A DNA stretch of 64,000 nt, from the NCBI GenBank assembly GCA_023457435.1, contig JAEWLS010000034.1:57196-121195 (forward strand), in the 5' to 3' direction. The stretch is from Pseudomonadota bacterium. GTDB taxonomy: Bacteria; Pseudomonadota; Alphaproteobacteria; Rhizobiales; Rhizobiaceae. Positions 18,011-26,112 of the stretch are shown one piece after another. How positions within the stretch are numbered: position 1 is the first letter of the stretch; each line of letters begins with the position of its first letter. The notes under the pieces were generated by a model. That model had not been told where the DNA came from and searched no databases. It saw only the letters and a list, made by a program, of their open reading frames with translations. The position numbers and the translations under genes were made by a program.

Positions 18011-19270
18011 TTACGTTGCGGAATCATTTGCTTCGTCGTTCACCGCGCGCGGGTCGAGCTGGTGCACGGCGGGCGTGACCGTACGCTCCGCCGGCTGCGA
18101 CTTGAACGCGTCGCGTTCCTCGATCGGCACCGGAGCGCGCGCCCTGACGCGGAGCAGCGCGTAGGCACCGAGCGTCGTGTGCGCGAGCAGCGTCGCGAGG
18201 AAGACGCTTTCAGGCCGCAGCCAGTCCATCAGCGGTGCGGCGATGATCGGGCCGGCCATGGTGCCGAACCCGTAGAGCAGCAGCAGCCCGCCGGAAAGCT
18301 TGACGAAGTCCGTGCCGCGGGCGTGGTCGTTCGCGTGCGCGACGGCAATGGAATAGAGAATGTAGGCCAGCGCGCCGTAGAGCCCGGTCATCGTGATGAG
18401 CACGGCCCCCGAGCGCGGCGCGAAGACGAAGATCAGGAATGCGAAGAAGGCGGCGCCGAACGCCGCCGCGGCAAGCACGTAGCGTCGGTCAGTCCGGTCC
18501 GAGATGCGCCCGGCCGGAATCTGGAACACCGCGCCGGCAACCACCGTGAGGCTCACCATCAGGGCGATCTCCGTGGTCGATATGCCGATGCGCGCACCGA
18601 AGACGGCGCCAAGCGTGCCCCAGGCGCCATTGGCGATGCCGATGAGGAAGCAGCCGAGCGCCGCAACCGGCGAGTTGCGGTAAAGCGCGCCGAGGTCGAG
18701 TTTGACCTCGGCGAGCGGCTTCGGCGTGGCGGCGGTGGAGACCGCGGTCGGTATCAGCGACAGGCAGAACAGGATGCCGACCGTCATGAACAGCGTCGTC
18801 GTCATCACGTTGCCGACCGGCACCGCCATCTGGCCGGCAGTGATCGCAACGTAGGTCACCATCATGTAGGTGCCGAAGATCGTGCCGCGGTTCTCGTTGG
18901 TGGCGCGCTCGTTGAGCCAACTCTCGATCACCATGAAGGCGCCGGCCATGACGAATCCGGTGATCGCCCGCAGGCCGATCCAGACGGGCTCGCTCACGGT
19001 CATGCCCGTGAGCAGCGCGACGATGGCACCTGTGGCGGCGAAGGCACCGAAGGCACGGACGTGGCCGGCGCGCTGGACGATGCGCGGACCCAGGAAGCAG
19101 CCGGCGACGAAGCCCGCCGCCCAGAACGTGCCGAGCAGGCCGAGCGGCGTCGTCGAGAACCCCTCGGCCGAGCCGCGCAGCGGCAGGAGCAGGCTATGCA
19201 GCCCGGTACCGGCGAGCAGGAACGCCGTGCCGAGCAGCAGCGAGGCGATGGAGGCGATGGTCGCGAACAT
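18011..19270 (-). CDS. MFS transporter
   Basis: 419 residues, 12 predicted membrane helices, major facilitator superfamily (YcaD/UMF-like by eye). The inter-helix signature between TM2 and TM3 is GFVAGCFLGPRIVQRAGHVRAF, with PAGRISDRTDRRYVL as the equivalent in the second half, and a conserved ESWLNERATNENRGTIFGTYM loop. Likely efflux of small molecules; substrate unknown. The ArsR gene immediately downstream suggests a regulated efflux pair; the DUF1192 gene starts upstream, 7 bases away. Confidence 0.9.
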   Translation of the reverse strand: MFATIASIASLLLGTAFLLAGTGLHSLLLPLRGSAEGFSTTPLGLLGTFWAAGFVAGCFLGPRIVQRAGHVRAFGAFAATGAIVALLTGMTVSEPVWIGLRAITGFVMAGAFMVIESWLNERATNENRGTIFGTYMMVTYVAITAGQMAVPVGNVMTTTLFMTVGILFCLSLIPTAVSTAATPKPLAEVKLDLGALYRNSPVAALGCFLIGIANGAWGTLGAVFGARIGISTTEIALMVSLTVVAGAVFQIPAGRISDRTDRRYVLAAAAFGAAFFAFLIFVFAPRSGAVLITMTGLYGALAYILYSIAVAHANDHARGTDFVKLSGGLLLLYGFGTMAGPIIAAPLMDWLRPESVFLATLLAHTTLGAYALLRVRARAPVPIEERDAFKSQPAERTVTPAVHQLDPRAVNDEANDSAT

Positions 19271-19277
19271 GCAACGC

Positions 19278-19469
19278 TCAGCGCTTGAACAGGGCTTCGG
19301 CGGCGGCCTTCGTCGTACTCTTCGTGGCGAGGTCCGCCTCCAGCCGCGCGATCTCCTCCTTCAGCACGGCGATACGCTCGCGCAGCTCCCCGGCGGACAG
19401 CAGATAGAGATCCTGGCCGATCTCGTGCGCCTTCGCTTTCTTCTTCGGTTCTTCGTCGAACAGCGCCAT
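19278..19469 (-). CDS. DUF1192 family protein
   Basis: 63 residues from ATG 19469 (MALFDEEPKKKAKAHEIGQDL). The family pattern LSAGELRERIAVLKEEIARLEADLATK is a short coiled coil after a basic N-terminus. Small cytoplasmic protein found throughout Rhizobiales; function unknown. It precedes the MFS gene on the same strand with 7 bases between. Confidence 0.88.
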   Translation of the reverse strand: MALFDEEPKKKAKAHEIGQDLYLLSAGELRERIAVLKEEIARLEADLATKSTTKAAAEALFKR

Positions 19470-19599
19470 CTCGTCATCCTCGTGCACGCAGCCCGAACAA
19501 GCCGGTTTGCTTCGTTCGCTTCGGGCAGACTACATAAGGCTGCCCGGCACTGGCAAACGGTGACTGGTGCAAACGCAAGTGGTGAACCCGGAGGCGAAG

Positions 19600-20610
19600 A
19601 TGGCGGAGAACATGGAACTGCCGTCGGCGATGATGGCCGTTGCCATCAGCGAGCCGGGCGGGCCGCTGGTGCTGAAGCCGGAAACCCGCGACCTGCCGCG
19701 GCTGGCCGCCGGCGAGATCCTGATTCGCGTGCGCGCCGCCGGCGTGAACCGTCCCGACGTCATGCAGCGCAGGGGATTGTATCCTGCGCCGCCCGGCGCC
19801 TCGGATTTGCCGGGCCTCGAAGTCGCCGGCGAGGTCGCCGCGGTGGGCGAGGCAACGGCCCGCTGGACGGTGGGCGACCGCGTCTGCGCGCTGACCCCGG
19901 GTGGCGGCTACGCCGAGTTCGCAAAGGTGCACGGCAGCAACGCGCTGCCGGTGCCGGACGGGTTCACCTTCACCGAGGCCGCGGCACTGCCCGAGACTTT
20001 CTTCACGGTCTGGCACAACGTGTTTCAGCGCGGAGCGCTGAAGGCCGGCGAGACGCTCCTGGTGCATGGCGGGTCGTCGGGTATCGGCACAACCGCGATA
20101 CAGCTCGCTAAAGCGCTCGGCTCGACCGTGATCGTCACCGCCGGATCGGCAGAGAAGTGCGACGCATGCCTGCGCCTCGGCGCGAGCCGCGCGATCAACT
20201 ACCGCGATGAGGATTTCGTGGCGGCCGTGAAGGACGCCACCGGCGGCAAGGGCGCCGACGTCATCCTCGACATGATCGCCGGCTCTTACGTCGCGCGGAA
20301 CTACGAGGCGGCGGCGGTCGACGGACGGATCGTCCAGATCGCGCTGCAGGGTGGCGCCAGGGCGGAGGCCGACTTCTCCAAGATCATGACCAAGCGGCTC
20401 ACTCACACCGGCTCGACGCTGCGCCCGCGCACCGTGGAATTCAAGGCAGGCGTTGCGAGGGAGCTGGAGGAGAAGGTCTGGCCGCTGCTCGCCGAACGGC
20501 GCGTCGCGCCGGTCATGGATACGATCTTCCCGCTCCGGGAGGCGTGGCGCGCACACGAGCGCATGGAAGCCGGCGAGCACATCGGCAAGATCGTGCTCGA
20601 CGTGGCCTGA
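19600..20610 (+). CDS. NAD(P)H quinone oxidoreductase (PIG3-type, zinc-free MDR)
   Basis: 336 residues from ATG 19600, chosen because GGAGG lies at the right distance upstream; a GTG at 19567 would lengthen it by 11 residues. Medium-chain dehydrogenase fold with GVNRPDVMQRRG, the catalytic-domain PGLEVAGEV, and the NADPH-binding LVHGGSSGIGTTAIQLAKALG. Zinc ligands are absent, as in quinone reductases of the TIGR02824 type. Probably reduces quinones or enones with NADPH. First of a same-strand run up to TerC (AKR, cyclo-ligase, YmdB). Confidence 0.9.
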   Translation: MAENMELPSAMMAVAISEPGGPLVLKPETRDLPRLAAGEILIRVRAAGVNRPDVMQRRGLYPAPPGASDLPGLEVAGEVAAVGEATARWTVGDRVCALTPGGGYAEFAKVHGSNALPVPDGFTFTEAAALPETFFTVWHNVFQRGALKAGETLLVHGGSSGIGTTAIQLAKALGSTVIVTAGSAEKCDACLRLGASRAINYRDEDFVAAVKDATGGKGADVILDMIAGSYVARNYEAAAVDGRIVQIALQGGARAEADFSKIMTKRLTHTGSTLRPRTVEFKAGVARELEEKVWPLLAERRVAPVMDTIFPLREAWRAHERMEAGEHIGKIVLDVA

Positions 20611-20620
20611 AAGGAAATCG

Positions 20621-21625
20621 ATGAACGTGACTGCGAACGACACGCGCCGGCGTCGGCTGGGTGCGGGCGGCCCGATGGTTTCGGCGGTCGGCCTCGGCTG
20701 CATGAGCTTCGGCGGCTTCTACGGACCGGCCGACCTGCAGGAGAGCCTCGCCACCCTGGCCCGGGCAAGCGAGCTAGGCATCGATCATCTCGACACGTCG
20801 AACCGCTACGGCGAGGGCGTGTCCGAGGAGGTGATGGGCATTTACCTGAAGGACCACCCCAGCGCCTTCACCATCGCCACGAAGGGCGGGATCATCTCGA
20901 AGCCCGTGCGCCATTATGACAATTCGCCGGAGGCGCTTCGCGCCAGCCTCGAGGCGTCGTTGCGCCGTCTGGGCGTCGAGCACGTGCATCTCTACTACAT
21001 CCACCGCCGCCAGCAGGAGCGGCCGGTCGAGGAGGTGATGGAGACGCTTGTGCGATTCAAGGAAGAGGGCAAGATCGGCGCGATCGGCCTCTCCGAAGTC
21101 GCACCCTCGACGCTCGAGCGTGCTTGCGCCGTGCATCCCGTCGCCGCCGTGCAATCTGAATACTCGCTGTGGACGCGGCAGCCGGAACTGGGGCTGATCC
21201 AGGCCTGCGAGCGGCATGGCACGGCACTGGTCGCATTCGCCCCGGTCGGACGCGGCATGTTCACCGGGCGGATGCCGGACGTCGCGGCGTTGCCCGACAG
21301 CGACTTCCGCAAGAAGAACCCCCGCTTCATGGAGCCGAACCTCGGCTTCAACCTGAAAGCGGCGAGCCGCTTTGTCGACTATGCGCGTGACCTCGGCCAC
21401 GCGCCCGCATCGCTTGCCATTGCCTGGATCCTGGCGCGCGCGCCGCACATTCTTCCGATTCCCGGCACGCGGCGTCCGGACCACATCGCCGAATGCGCCG
21501 CCGGAATGGACATTGCACTGTCGCCCGCGCAGATGGCGGAGATCGAGCAGCTGCTGCCGGTCGGCTTCGCGCATGGCGACCGCTATTCCGACGTGCAACT
21601 CAACGGCATCGAACGGTATTGCTGA
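20621..21625 (+). CDS. Aldo/keto reductase
   Basis: 334 residues from ATG 20621, preceded by AAGGAAA; the open frame further upstream belongs to the preceding gene's shadow. Catalytic tetrad: Asp and Tyr in LDTSNRYGEG, Lys in IATKGG, His in YYIHRR. NADPH-binding C-terminal motif is IPGTRRPDHIAECA. Substrate unknown; AKR13-like by sequence. Ten bases after the quinone oxidoreductase gene and 4 bases before the cyclo-ligase gene. Confidence 0.92.
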   Translation: MNVTANDTRRRRLGAGGPMVSAVGLGCMSFGGFYGPADLQESLATLARASELGIDHLDTSNRYGEGVSEEVMGIYLKDHPSAFTIATKGGIISKPVRHYDNSPEALRASLEASLRRLGVEHVHLYYIHRRQQERPVEEVMETLVRFKEEGKIGAIGLSEVAPSTLERACAVHPVAAVQSEYSLWTRQPELGLIQACERHGTALVAFAPVGRGMFTGRMPDVAALPDSDFRKKNPRFMEPNLGFNLKAASRFVDYARDLGHAPASLAIAWILARAPHILPIPGTRRPDHIAECAAGMDIALSPAQMAEIEQLLPVGFAHGDRYSDVQLNGIERYC

Positions 21626-21629
21626 CGCC

Positions 21630-22214
21630 ATGACCGACGCGATCCTCAAGAAGGCGCTGCGAGCCGAAGCGCTCGGGCGGCGCGACGCACTTGATCCGGA
21701 GTGGAGGATCGAGGCGTCGCTGCGCATTGCCGATGCCGGCGCTGCCCTGTTGCCGATCGAACCGGGAACCGTCGTTTCCGGGTTCTGGCCGATGCGCTCC
21801 GAAGTCGACGTACGTCCGCTGATGTTTTCGCTGCGCGAGCGCGGCGCGCGGCTGTGCCTGCCGGCGATCCTCGACCGCACCACCATCGTCTTCCGCGAAC
21901 TGGTGCGCGGCGCGCCGATGGTCGACATGGGCTTCGGCACGCATGGCCCCGGGCCGGAGGCGGCGGTGCTCGAACCGGCCTTGATGCTCATGCCGCTGGC
22001 GGCTTTCGACGCGCGTGGCCACCGGATCGGCTACGGCGGCGGCTACTACGACCGCGCCATCTCGCGACTGCATGCGGCTGGGCGCGAGCCGCGGCTGGTC
22101 GGCATCGCCTTCGACTGCCAGGAAGTGCCCCGCGTTCCCGACGAACCGCACGATGTCGTGCTCGGCGCCGTGCTGACTGAAAGCGGCTTGCGAAACTTTC
22201 CCCCCGCCCTGTAG
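21630..22214 (+). CDS. 5-formyltetrahydrofolate cyclo-ligase
   Basis: Converts 5-formyl-THF to 5,10-methenyl-THF with ATP, recycling an inhibitory folate. 194 residues from ATG 21630 (MTDAILKKALRAEALGRRD). Conserved GFWPMRSEVDVRPLM, and the phosphate-binding GYGGGYYDRAI near the C-terminus, identify the family. It starts 4 bases after the aldo/keto reductase stop and is followed after 9 bases by the YmdB gene, an order frequent in Rhizobiales. Confidence 0.95.
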   Translation: MTDAILKKALRAEALGRRDALDPEWRIEASLRIADAGAALLPIEPGTVVSGFWPMRSEVDVRPLMFSLRERGARLCLPAILDRTTIVFRELVRGAPMVDMGFGTHGPGPEAAVLEPALMLMPLAAFDARGHRIGYGGGYYDRAISRLHAAGREPRLVGIAFDCQEVPRVPDEPHDVVLGAVLTESGLRNFPPAL

Positions 22215-22223
22215 AGACCCGTC

Positions 22224-23048
22224 ATGCGACTGCTCTTCCTCGGAGACATGGTCGGGCGCACCGGCCGCACCGCGGTCTGGGAAACCCTGCCGGGCCTGAT
22301 TTCGGATTTCCGGCTCGATTTCGTCATCGTCAACGGCGAGAACGCGGCCGGCGGCTTCGGCATCACCGAGGAGATCTTCCGCAATACGCTGGAGGCGGGT
22401 GCGGACGTCGTCACCACCGGCAACCACGTCTGGGATCAGCGCGAGGCGCTGACCTTCGCGCCGCGCGAGGACCGGTTCCTGCGGCCGGCGAATTTCCCAA
22501 AGGGCACGCCTGGCCGCGGCAGCGGCGTCTACGTCGCCCGCAACGGCGCGCGCGTCTTCGTCTCGAATATCATGGGGCGCATCTTCATGCATCCCGAACT
22601 CGACGATCCGTTCCAGGTCGGCGAGCGGGAACTTGCCACCTGCCCGCTCGGCGACCAGGCCGATGCGGTGGTCGTCGACTTCCATGCGGAGGCGACCAGC
22701 GAGAAGATGTGCTTCGCGCACTTTGTCGACGGCCGGGCCAGCCTGGTCGTCGGCACCCACACCCACCAGCCGACCGCCGATCATCAGATTCTCAACGGCG
22801 GCACCGCGTACCTCACCGATGCCGGCATGTGCGGCGACTACGACTCCTCGCTTGGCATGGACAAGGACGAGCCGCTGAACCGCTTCCTGTCGAAGGTGCC
22901 GAAAGGCCGCTTCGAGGCGGCGAACGGCCCGGCGACGATCTGCGGCGTCGGCGTCGACATCTCGGACCGTACCGGCCTGGCCGAGAGGGTTGCGCCAATT
23001 CGTCTCGGTCCGAGGCTTGAGGAAACGGTGCCCGCCTTCTGGCGCTGA
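22224..23048 (+). CDS. YmdB-type metallophosphoesterase (TIGR00282)
   Basis: 274 residues. Binuclear metal ligands are visible in order: LGDMVGR, VNGENAAGG, TTGNHVWDQ, and GTHTHQPTAD, then TDAGMCGDYDSSLGMDKDE. The Bacillus relative YmdB hydrolyses 2',3'-cyclic AMP and influences biofilm and RNA decay; the same chemistry is likely here. Co-transcribed with the cyclo-ligase gene. Confidence 0.93.
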   Translation: MRLLFLGDMVGRTGRTAVWETLPGLISDFRLDFVIVNGENAAGGFGITEEIFRNTLEAGADVVTTGNHVWDQREALTFAPREDRFLRPANFPKGTPGRGSGVYVARNGARVFVSNIMGRIFMHPELDDPFQVGERELATCPLGDQADAVVVDFHAEATSEKMCFAHFVDGRASLVVGTHTHQPTADHQILNGGTAYLTDAGMCGDYDSSLGMDKDEPLNRFLSKVPKGRFEAANGPATICGVGVDISDRTGLAERVAPIRLGPRLEETVPAFWR

Positions 23049-23122
23049 TATTGACGAGCGGCCCGCCTCTTCCTAGCTCTGTCGGAAATCTTCATACAGT
23101 CGACGCTTCCGGGGACATATCG

Positions 23123-23887
23123 ATGGAATTCCTTGCTGCCCACTTCACGTGGGTCAACGATCCGACCGCGTGGGTAGCGCTGGTTACGCTCATCGCGCTC
23201 GAGGTCGTGCTTGGTATCGACAACCTCATCTTCATCTCGATCCTGACCAACAAGCTTCCCGAGCATCAGCGTGCCAATGCGCGCCGTCTCGGCATCGGCG
23301 CGGCGCTCGTCATGCGCCTCGTGCTGCTGGCGACGATCTCGATCATCGTCGGCCTGACGGCGCCGGTCTTCACCGCCTTCGGCCACCCGTTCTCGTGGCG
23401 CGACATCATCCTCATCGCCGGCGGCCTGTTCCTTGTCTGGAAGGCCACGAAGGAAATCCATCACTCGGTTGATCCCGGCGACAGCAAGGACAACGTGGTC
23501 TCCAACACGCTGAATCTGTCGCTGGGAGCCGCGATCTTCCAGATTCTGCTGCTCGACCTGGTCTTTTCGATCGACTCGATCATCACGGCGGTCGGCATGG
23601 TGGACGAGATCGCGATCATGTACATCGCCGTCATCGTCACGGTGACCGTCATGCTGGTCGCCGCGGGGCCGCTCGCCAGCTTCATCGAAAAGAACCCGAC
23701 CATCGTGATGCTGGCGCTGGGCTTCCTGCTCATGATCGGCACGACGCTGATCGCCGATGGCTTCGGCTTCCACGTGCCGAAGGGCTACATCTATGCGGCG
23801 ATGGGCTTCTCGGTGTTTGTCGAGATCCTGAACATGCTGTCGCGGCGGCGAAAGTCCGCCGCCAGGGCGAAAGACAGCCTGCACTGA
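23123..23887 (+). CDS. TerC family integral membrane protein
   Basis: 254 residues from ATG 23123 (MEFLAAHFTWVNDPTAW). About seven membrane helices with the family acidic motifs LGIDNLIFI (helix 2) and FSIDSIITAVG (helix 5), thought to bind metal. TerC proteins are linked to tellurite resistance and to Mn(II) export during protein secretion; which applies is not decidable here. A terminator-like hairpin follows directly, and a terB-like gene faces it. Confidence 0.92.
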   Translation: MEFLAAHFTWVNDPTAWVALVTLIALEVVLGIDNLIFISILTNKLPEHQRANARRLGIGAALVMRLVLLATISIIVGLTAPVFTAFGHPFSWRDIILIAGGLFLVWKATKEIHHSVDPGDSKDNVVSNTLNLSLGAAIFQILLLDLVFSIDSIITAVGMVDEIAIMYIAVIVTVTVMLVAAGPLASFIEKNPTIVMLALGFLLMIGTTLIADGFGFHVPKGYIYAAMGFSVFVEILNMLSRRRKSAARAKDSLH

Positions 23888-23894
23888 GGACGGC

Positions 23895-24347
23895 TTAGGC
23901 GGCGCCAGTCGCCGCCTTTGCACGCTGGCGGAGCGCGATGCGGTCGCCGCGCTCGACATGGATGAGCTCGGCGACGCGCCACACGACATTGTCCTCGAGC
24001 TCGTGCAACTCGCCGTCGGAGAACACCATCTCCCACATCATCGCCACCAGCTCGCGCTTGGCTTCCTGGTCGAAGTGCCGATTGATGACGCTGGTGAAGG
24101 CGTAGAGGTCGACTGCCTCGCTGTCGGCCTCCTCGCCCGCCGCGACCACGCGGTCCAGTTCGGCGCCACGGATGCCGTAGGTCTGCGACAGCAGCTCCCG
24201 GAGCTCATCCATCTCCTTCGTGTCGCGCACGCCGTCGGCGTCGATGACGTGAAACAGCAGAGCCGCCGCGGCGACGCGCGGATCGTCGTCGCCAAGCGCG
24301 TCGGCCTTGGGCAGCCGGTTCAAGATGGTCAGGAAGCGTTCGAACAT
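23895..24347 (-). CDS. TerB family tellurite-resistance-like protein
   Basis: 150 residues, all-helical, resembling the TerB fold. Acidic metal-binding pattern in helices: VIDADGVRDTKEMDEL and FSDGELHELEDNVVW, which repeat the same D-x-D/GE-x-H/K motif. Cytoplasmic. It converges on TerC with 7 bases between, and the last codons encode the hairpin at 23897–23919. Not part of a larger ter stress operon here. Confidence 0.88.
   Translation of the reverse strand: MFERFLTILNRLPKADALGDDDPRVAAAALLFHVIDADGVRDTKEMDELRELLSQTYGIRGAELDRVVAAGEEADSEAVDLYAFTSVINRHFDQEAKRELVAMMWEMVFSDGELHELEDNVVWRVAELIHVERGDRIALRQRAKAATGAA
23897..23919 (+). terminator. Terminator of terC inside the end of terB
   Basis: AGGCGGCG–CCAGT–CGCCGCCT followed by TT on the plus strand: 8 perfect GC-rich pairs, 5-base loop, short T tract. 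It lies 9 bases after the terC stop but coincides with the last seven codons of the convergent terB gene. Confidence 0.5.
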
Positions 24348-24405
24348 GGACGTCGGGGCTGGAGCCGGCAGTGCGCCGGCGCAACGAACATAGCGTCGGG
24401 CCGGC

Positions 24406-26100
24406 TCAAAACAACCGTGCCCGGCCGCCCTTCTCGTCGCCTTCGACCTCGACGCCGGGATCGTCCGGCGGTCGCTGGAACATCACCACCTCCGCCGAAG
24501 GGCGATCCGCCGGCGCGGCGTCGCGGCGCGGCGGGCGCGGCTCCTCCCTTTTCACCGGCGGCGGCGGCGCCGTCACGGCCGGGGCAGCGGCTTCGCGTGC
24601 CGGCTGAGGCGCAGCCGCAGCGGCCGGCTGGCTTGGCACAGGCGGCAGAGTGGTCGTGGCGGCAGGCGCCGGCTCGGCCTCGATCACCGTCGGCGCGGCT
24701 TCCGGCGCGTCCTCGGCCGCCTCGGGCTTCTCCGGCCCGGATCTGTCCGGCCCGGATCTGTCTAGCTCCGGCAGCTTGTGCAGCTCGGCGCCGGCCTCGA
24801 TCGTTTGCGGAGCCCGCTCAAGCGGCGCCTTCCACTCATACGCGTCGATACGTCCGCTGATCGGAGAGATCGGCGCCCAGCGCTCGGCAACGTGGCCGTC
24901 GGCGACCCAGGCCGGATCGCGCGGCGCGCGCAGCGCCCGGTTCAGCCACTGGCGCACGCGCCCCTGCTCGCCGGTCTCGGCTTCCTCGATGTCGGCCATC
25001 AGCAGGAACGCGCCTTCGCGCGGCTCGAGCCGTATCAGCTTTTCCGCCTCGCGACGCGCCAGCTTCAGCTCGCCGGCCTCGAGCGCGGCGCGCGCCACAA
25101 GGCGCACGGACTCGGGATGGTTCGGGCGCACGGCTTCGAGCTTGCGGGCGCGGCCGAGCCGGTCCTGCGGCGAGTCGCCCGGTCGTGCGTGGAGGTAGAT
25201 CTCCGCCGCCTCGGGATGCGGATTCTTCTTCCACAGCGCCTCGATCACCTTGGCGCCCTTGCGCAGGTCGCCCGAGCGCAGCAGGGCGCGCGCCGCAGTC
25301 GTTGCGGCCGGAACCAGGTCCGGCGCCAGCCGCACCGCCTCCTGTGCCGCGTTGCGGGCGGCGAGCGGATCGGCGTCGAGCTGCGTCATCGCGCGCGCGG
25401 TGAGGAGCACCGCGCGGCGGCGGTTGACCTTGTCGCGGTCGACCTGCCGGCTGGCGCGCTGGGCGTCGACGATGCGGAATGCGCCGTCGTAGTCGCCATG
25501 TGCGACCTTCTCCTCGAGCGTCGATTCGGCGGCCCAGCCGAGCTGCGGCGCGATCGCCGCCGCCTGCGCCGCGTAGTGGCGGGCGGCCCGCTTCTCGCCG
25601 AGCCTCTCTGCCTCCAGGAACAGCCCGCGCAGGCCGAGCAGACGCGTCTCCGGGTCCTCGACCATGGCCTTGAACTTCTCGCGCGCCGTCTCGTGGTCGC
25701 CCTCGAGCAGCGACGTCTGCGCGTCGAGCAGATGGATCAGCGGTTCGCTGTCCGACGAGATCAGCTTCAGCGCCTCGCGGTTCTTCTTGCGCGCCAGCGC
25801 GGCGTCGCCGGCGCCGGCGGCGATCATGCCCGTCGACAGCGCCTGGTAGCCGCGGTCGCGGCGCCGCACGCGAAAGTAGCGCGAGACCGTGTAGGGGCTG
25901 TTCCAGATCGACTTGAGCAGCCACCAGCCGAGCATGACGGCGGCGACCACCGAGACCATGATCACCGCCGCGGCCATGACCGAGACCTGATACTGGTAGC
26001 CGTTGAAGACGAGGGTCAGCTCGCCCGGCCGGTCCGCCAGCCAGCCGAAGCCCATGGCGAGCGCGAAGACGAGGACGAAGAAGAACAGGACGCGCAACAT
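24406..26100 (-). CDS. hemY: HemY-like TPR membrane protein
   Basis: 564 residues: two N-terminal membrane helices (about 3–22 and 42–63), the HemY_N domain with SPYTVSRYFRVRRRDRGYQALSTGMIAAGAGD, then TPR-like helical repeats to about residue 400, and a disordered Pro/Ala-rich tail. This proteobacterial HemY is a haem-cluster protein of unclear role and not the Bacillus protoporphyrinogen oxidase of the same name. A tandem 15-base repeat in the tail duplicates five residues (DRSGPDRSGP). It is the last gene of hemC–hemD–mitofilin–hemY, 12 bases after the mitofilin gene. Confidence 0.9.
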   Translation of the reverse strand: MLRVLFFFVLVFALAMGFGWLADRPGELTLVFNGYQYQVSVMAAAVIMVSVVAAVMLGWWLLKSIWNSPYTVSRYFRVRRRDRGYQALSTGMIAAGAGDAALARKKNREALKLISSDSEPLIHLLDAQTSLLEGDHETAREKFKAMVEDPETRLLGLRGLFLEAERLGEKRAARHYAAQAAAIAPQLGWAAESTLEEKVAHGDYDGAFRIVDAQRASRQVDRDKVNRRRAVLLTARAMTQLDADPLAARNAAQEAVRLAPDLVPAATTAARALLRSGDLRKGAKVIEALWKKNPHPEAAEIYLHARPGDSPQDRLGRARKLEAVRPNHPESVRLVARAALEAGELKLARREAEKLIRLEPREGAFLLMADIEEAETGEQGRVRQWLNRALRAPRDPAWVADGHVAERWAPISPISGRIDAYEWKAPLERAPQTIEAGAELHKLPELDRSGPDRSGPEKPEAAEDAPEAAPTVIEAEPAPAATTTLPPVPSQPAAAAAPQPAREAAAPAVTAPPPPVKREEPRPPRRDAAPADRPSAEVVMFQRPPDDPGVEVEGDEKGGRARLF

Positions 26101-26112
26101 CGCTGAGGTATC

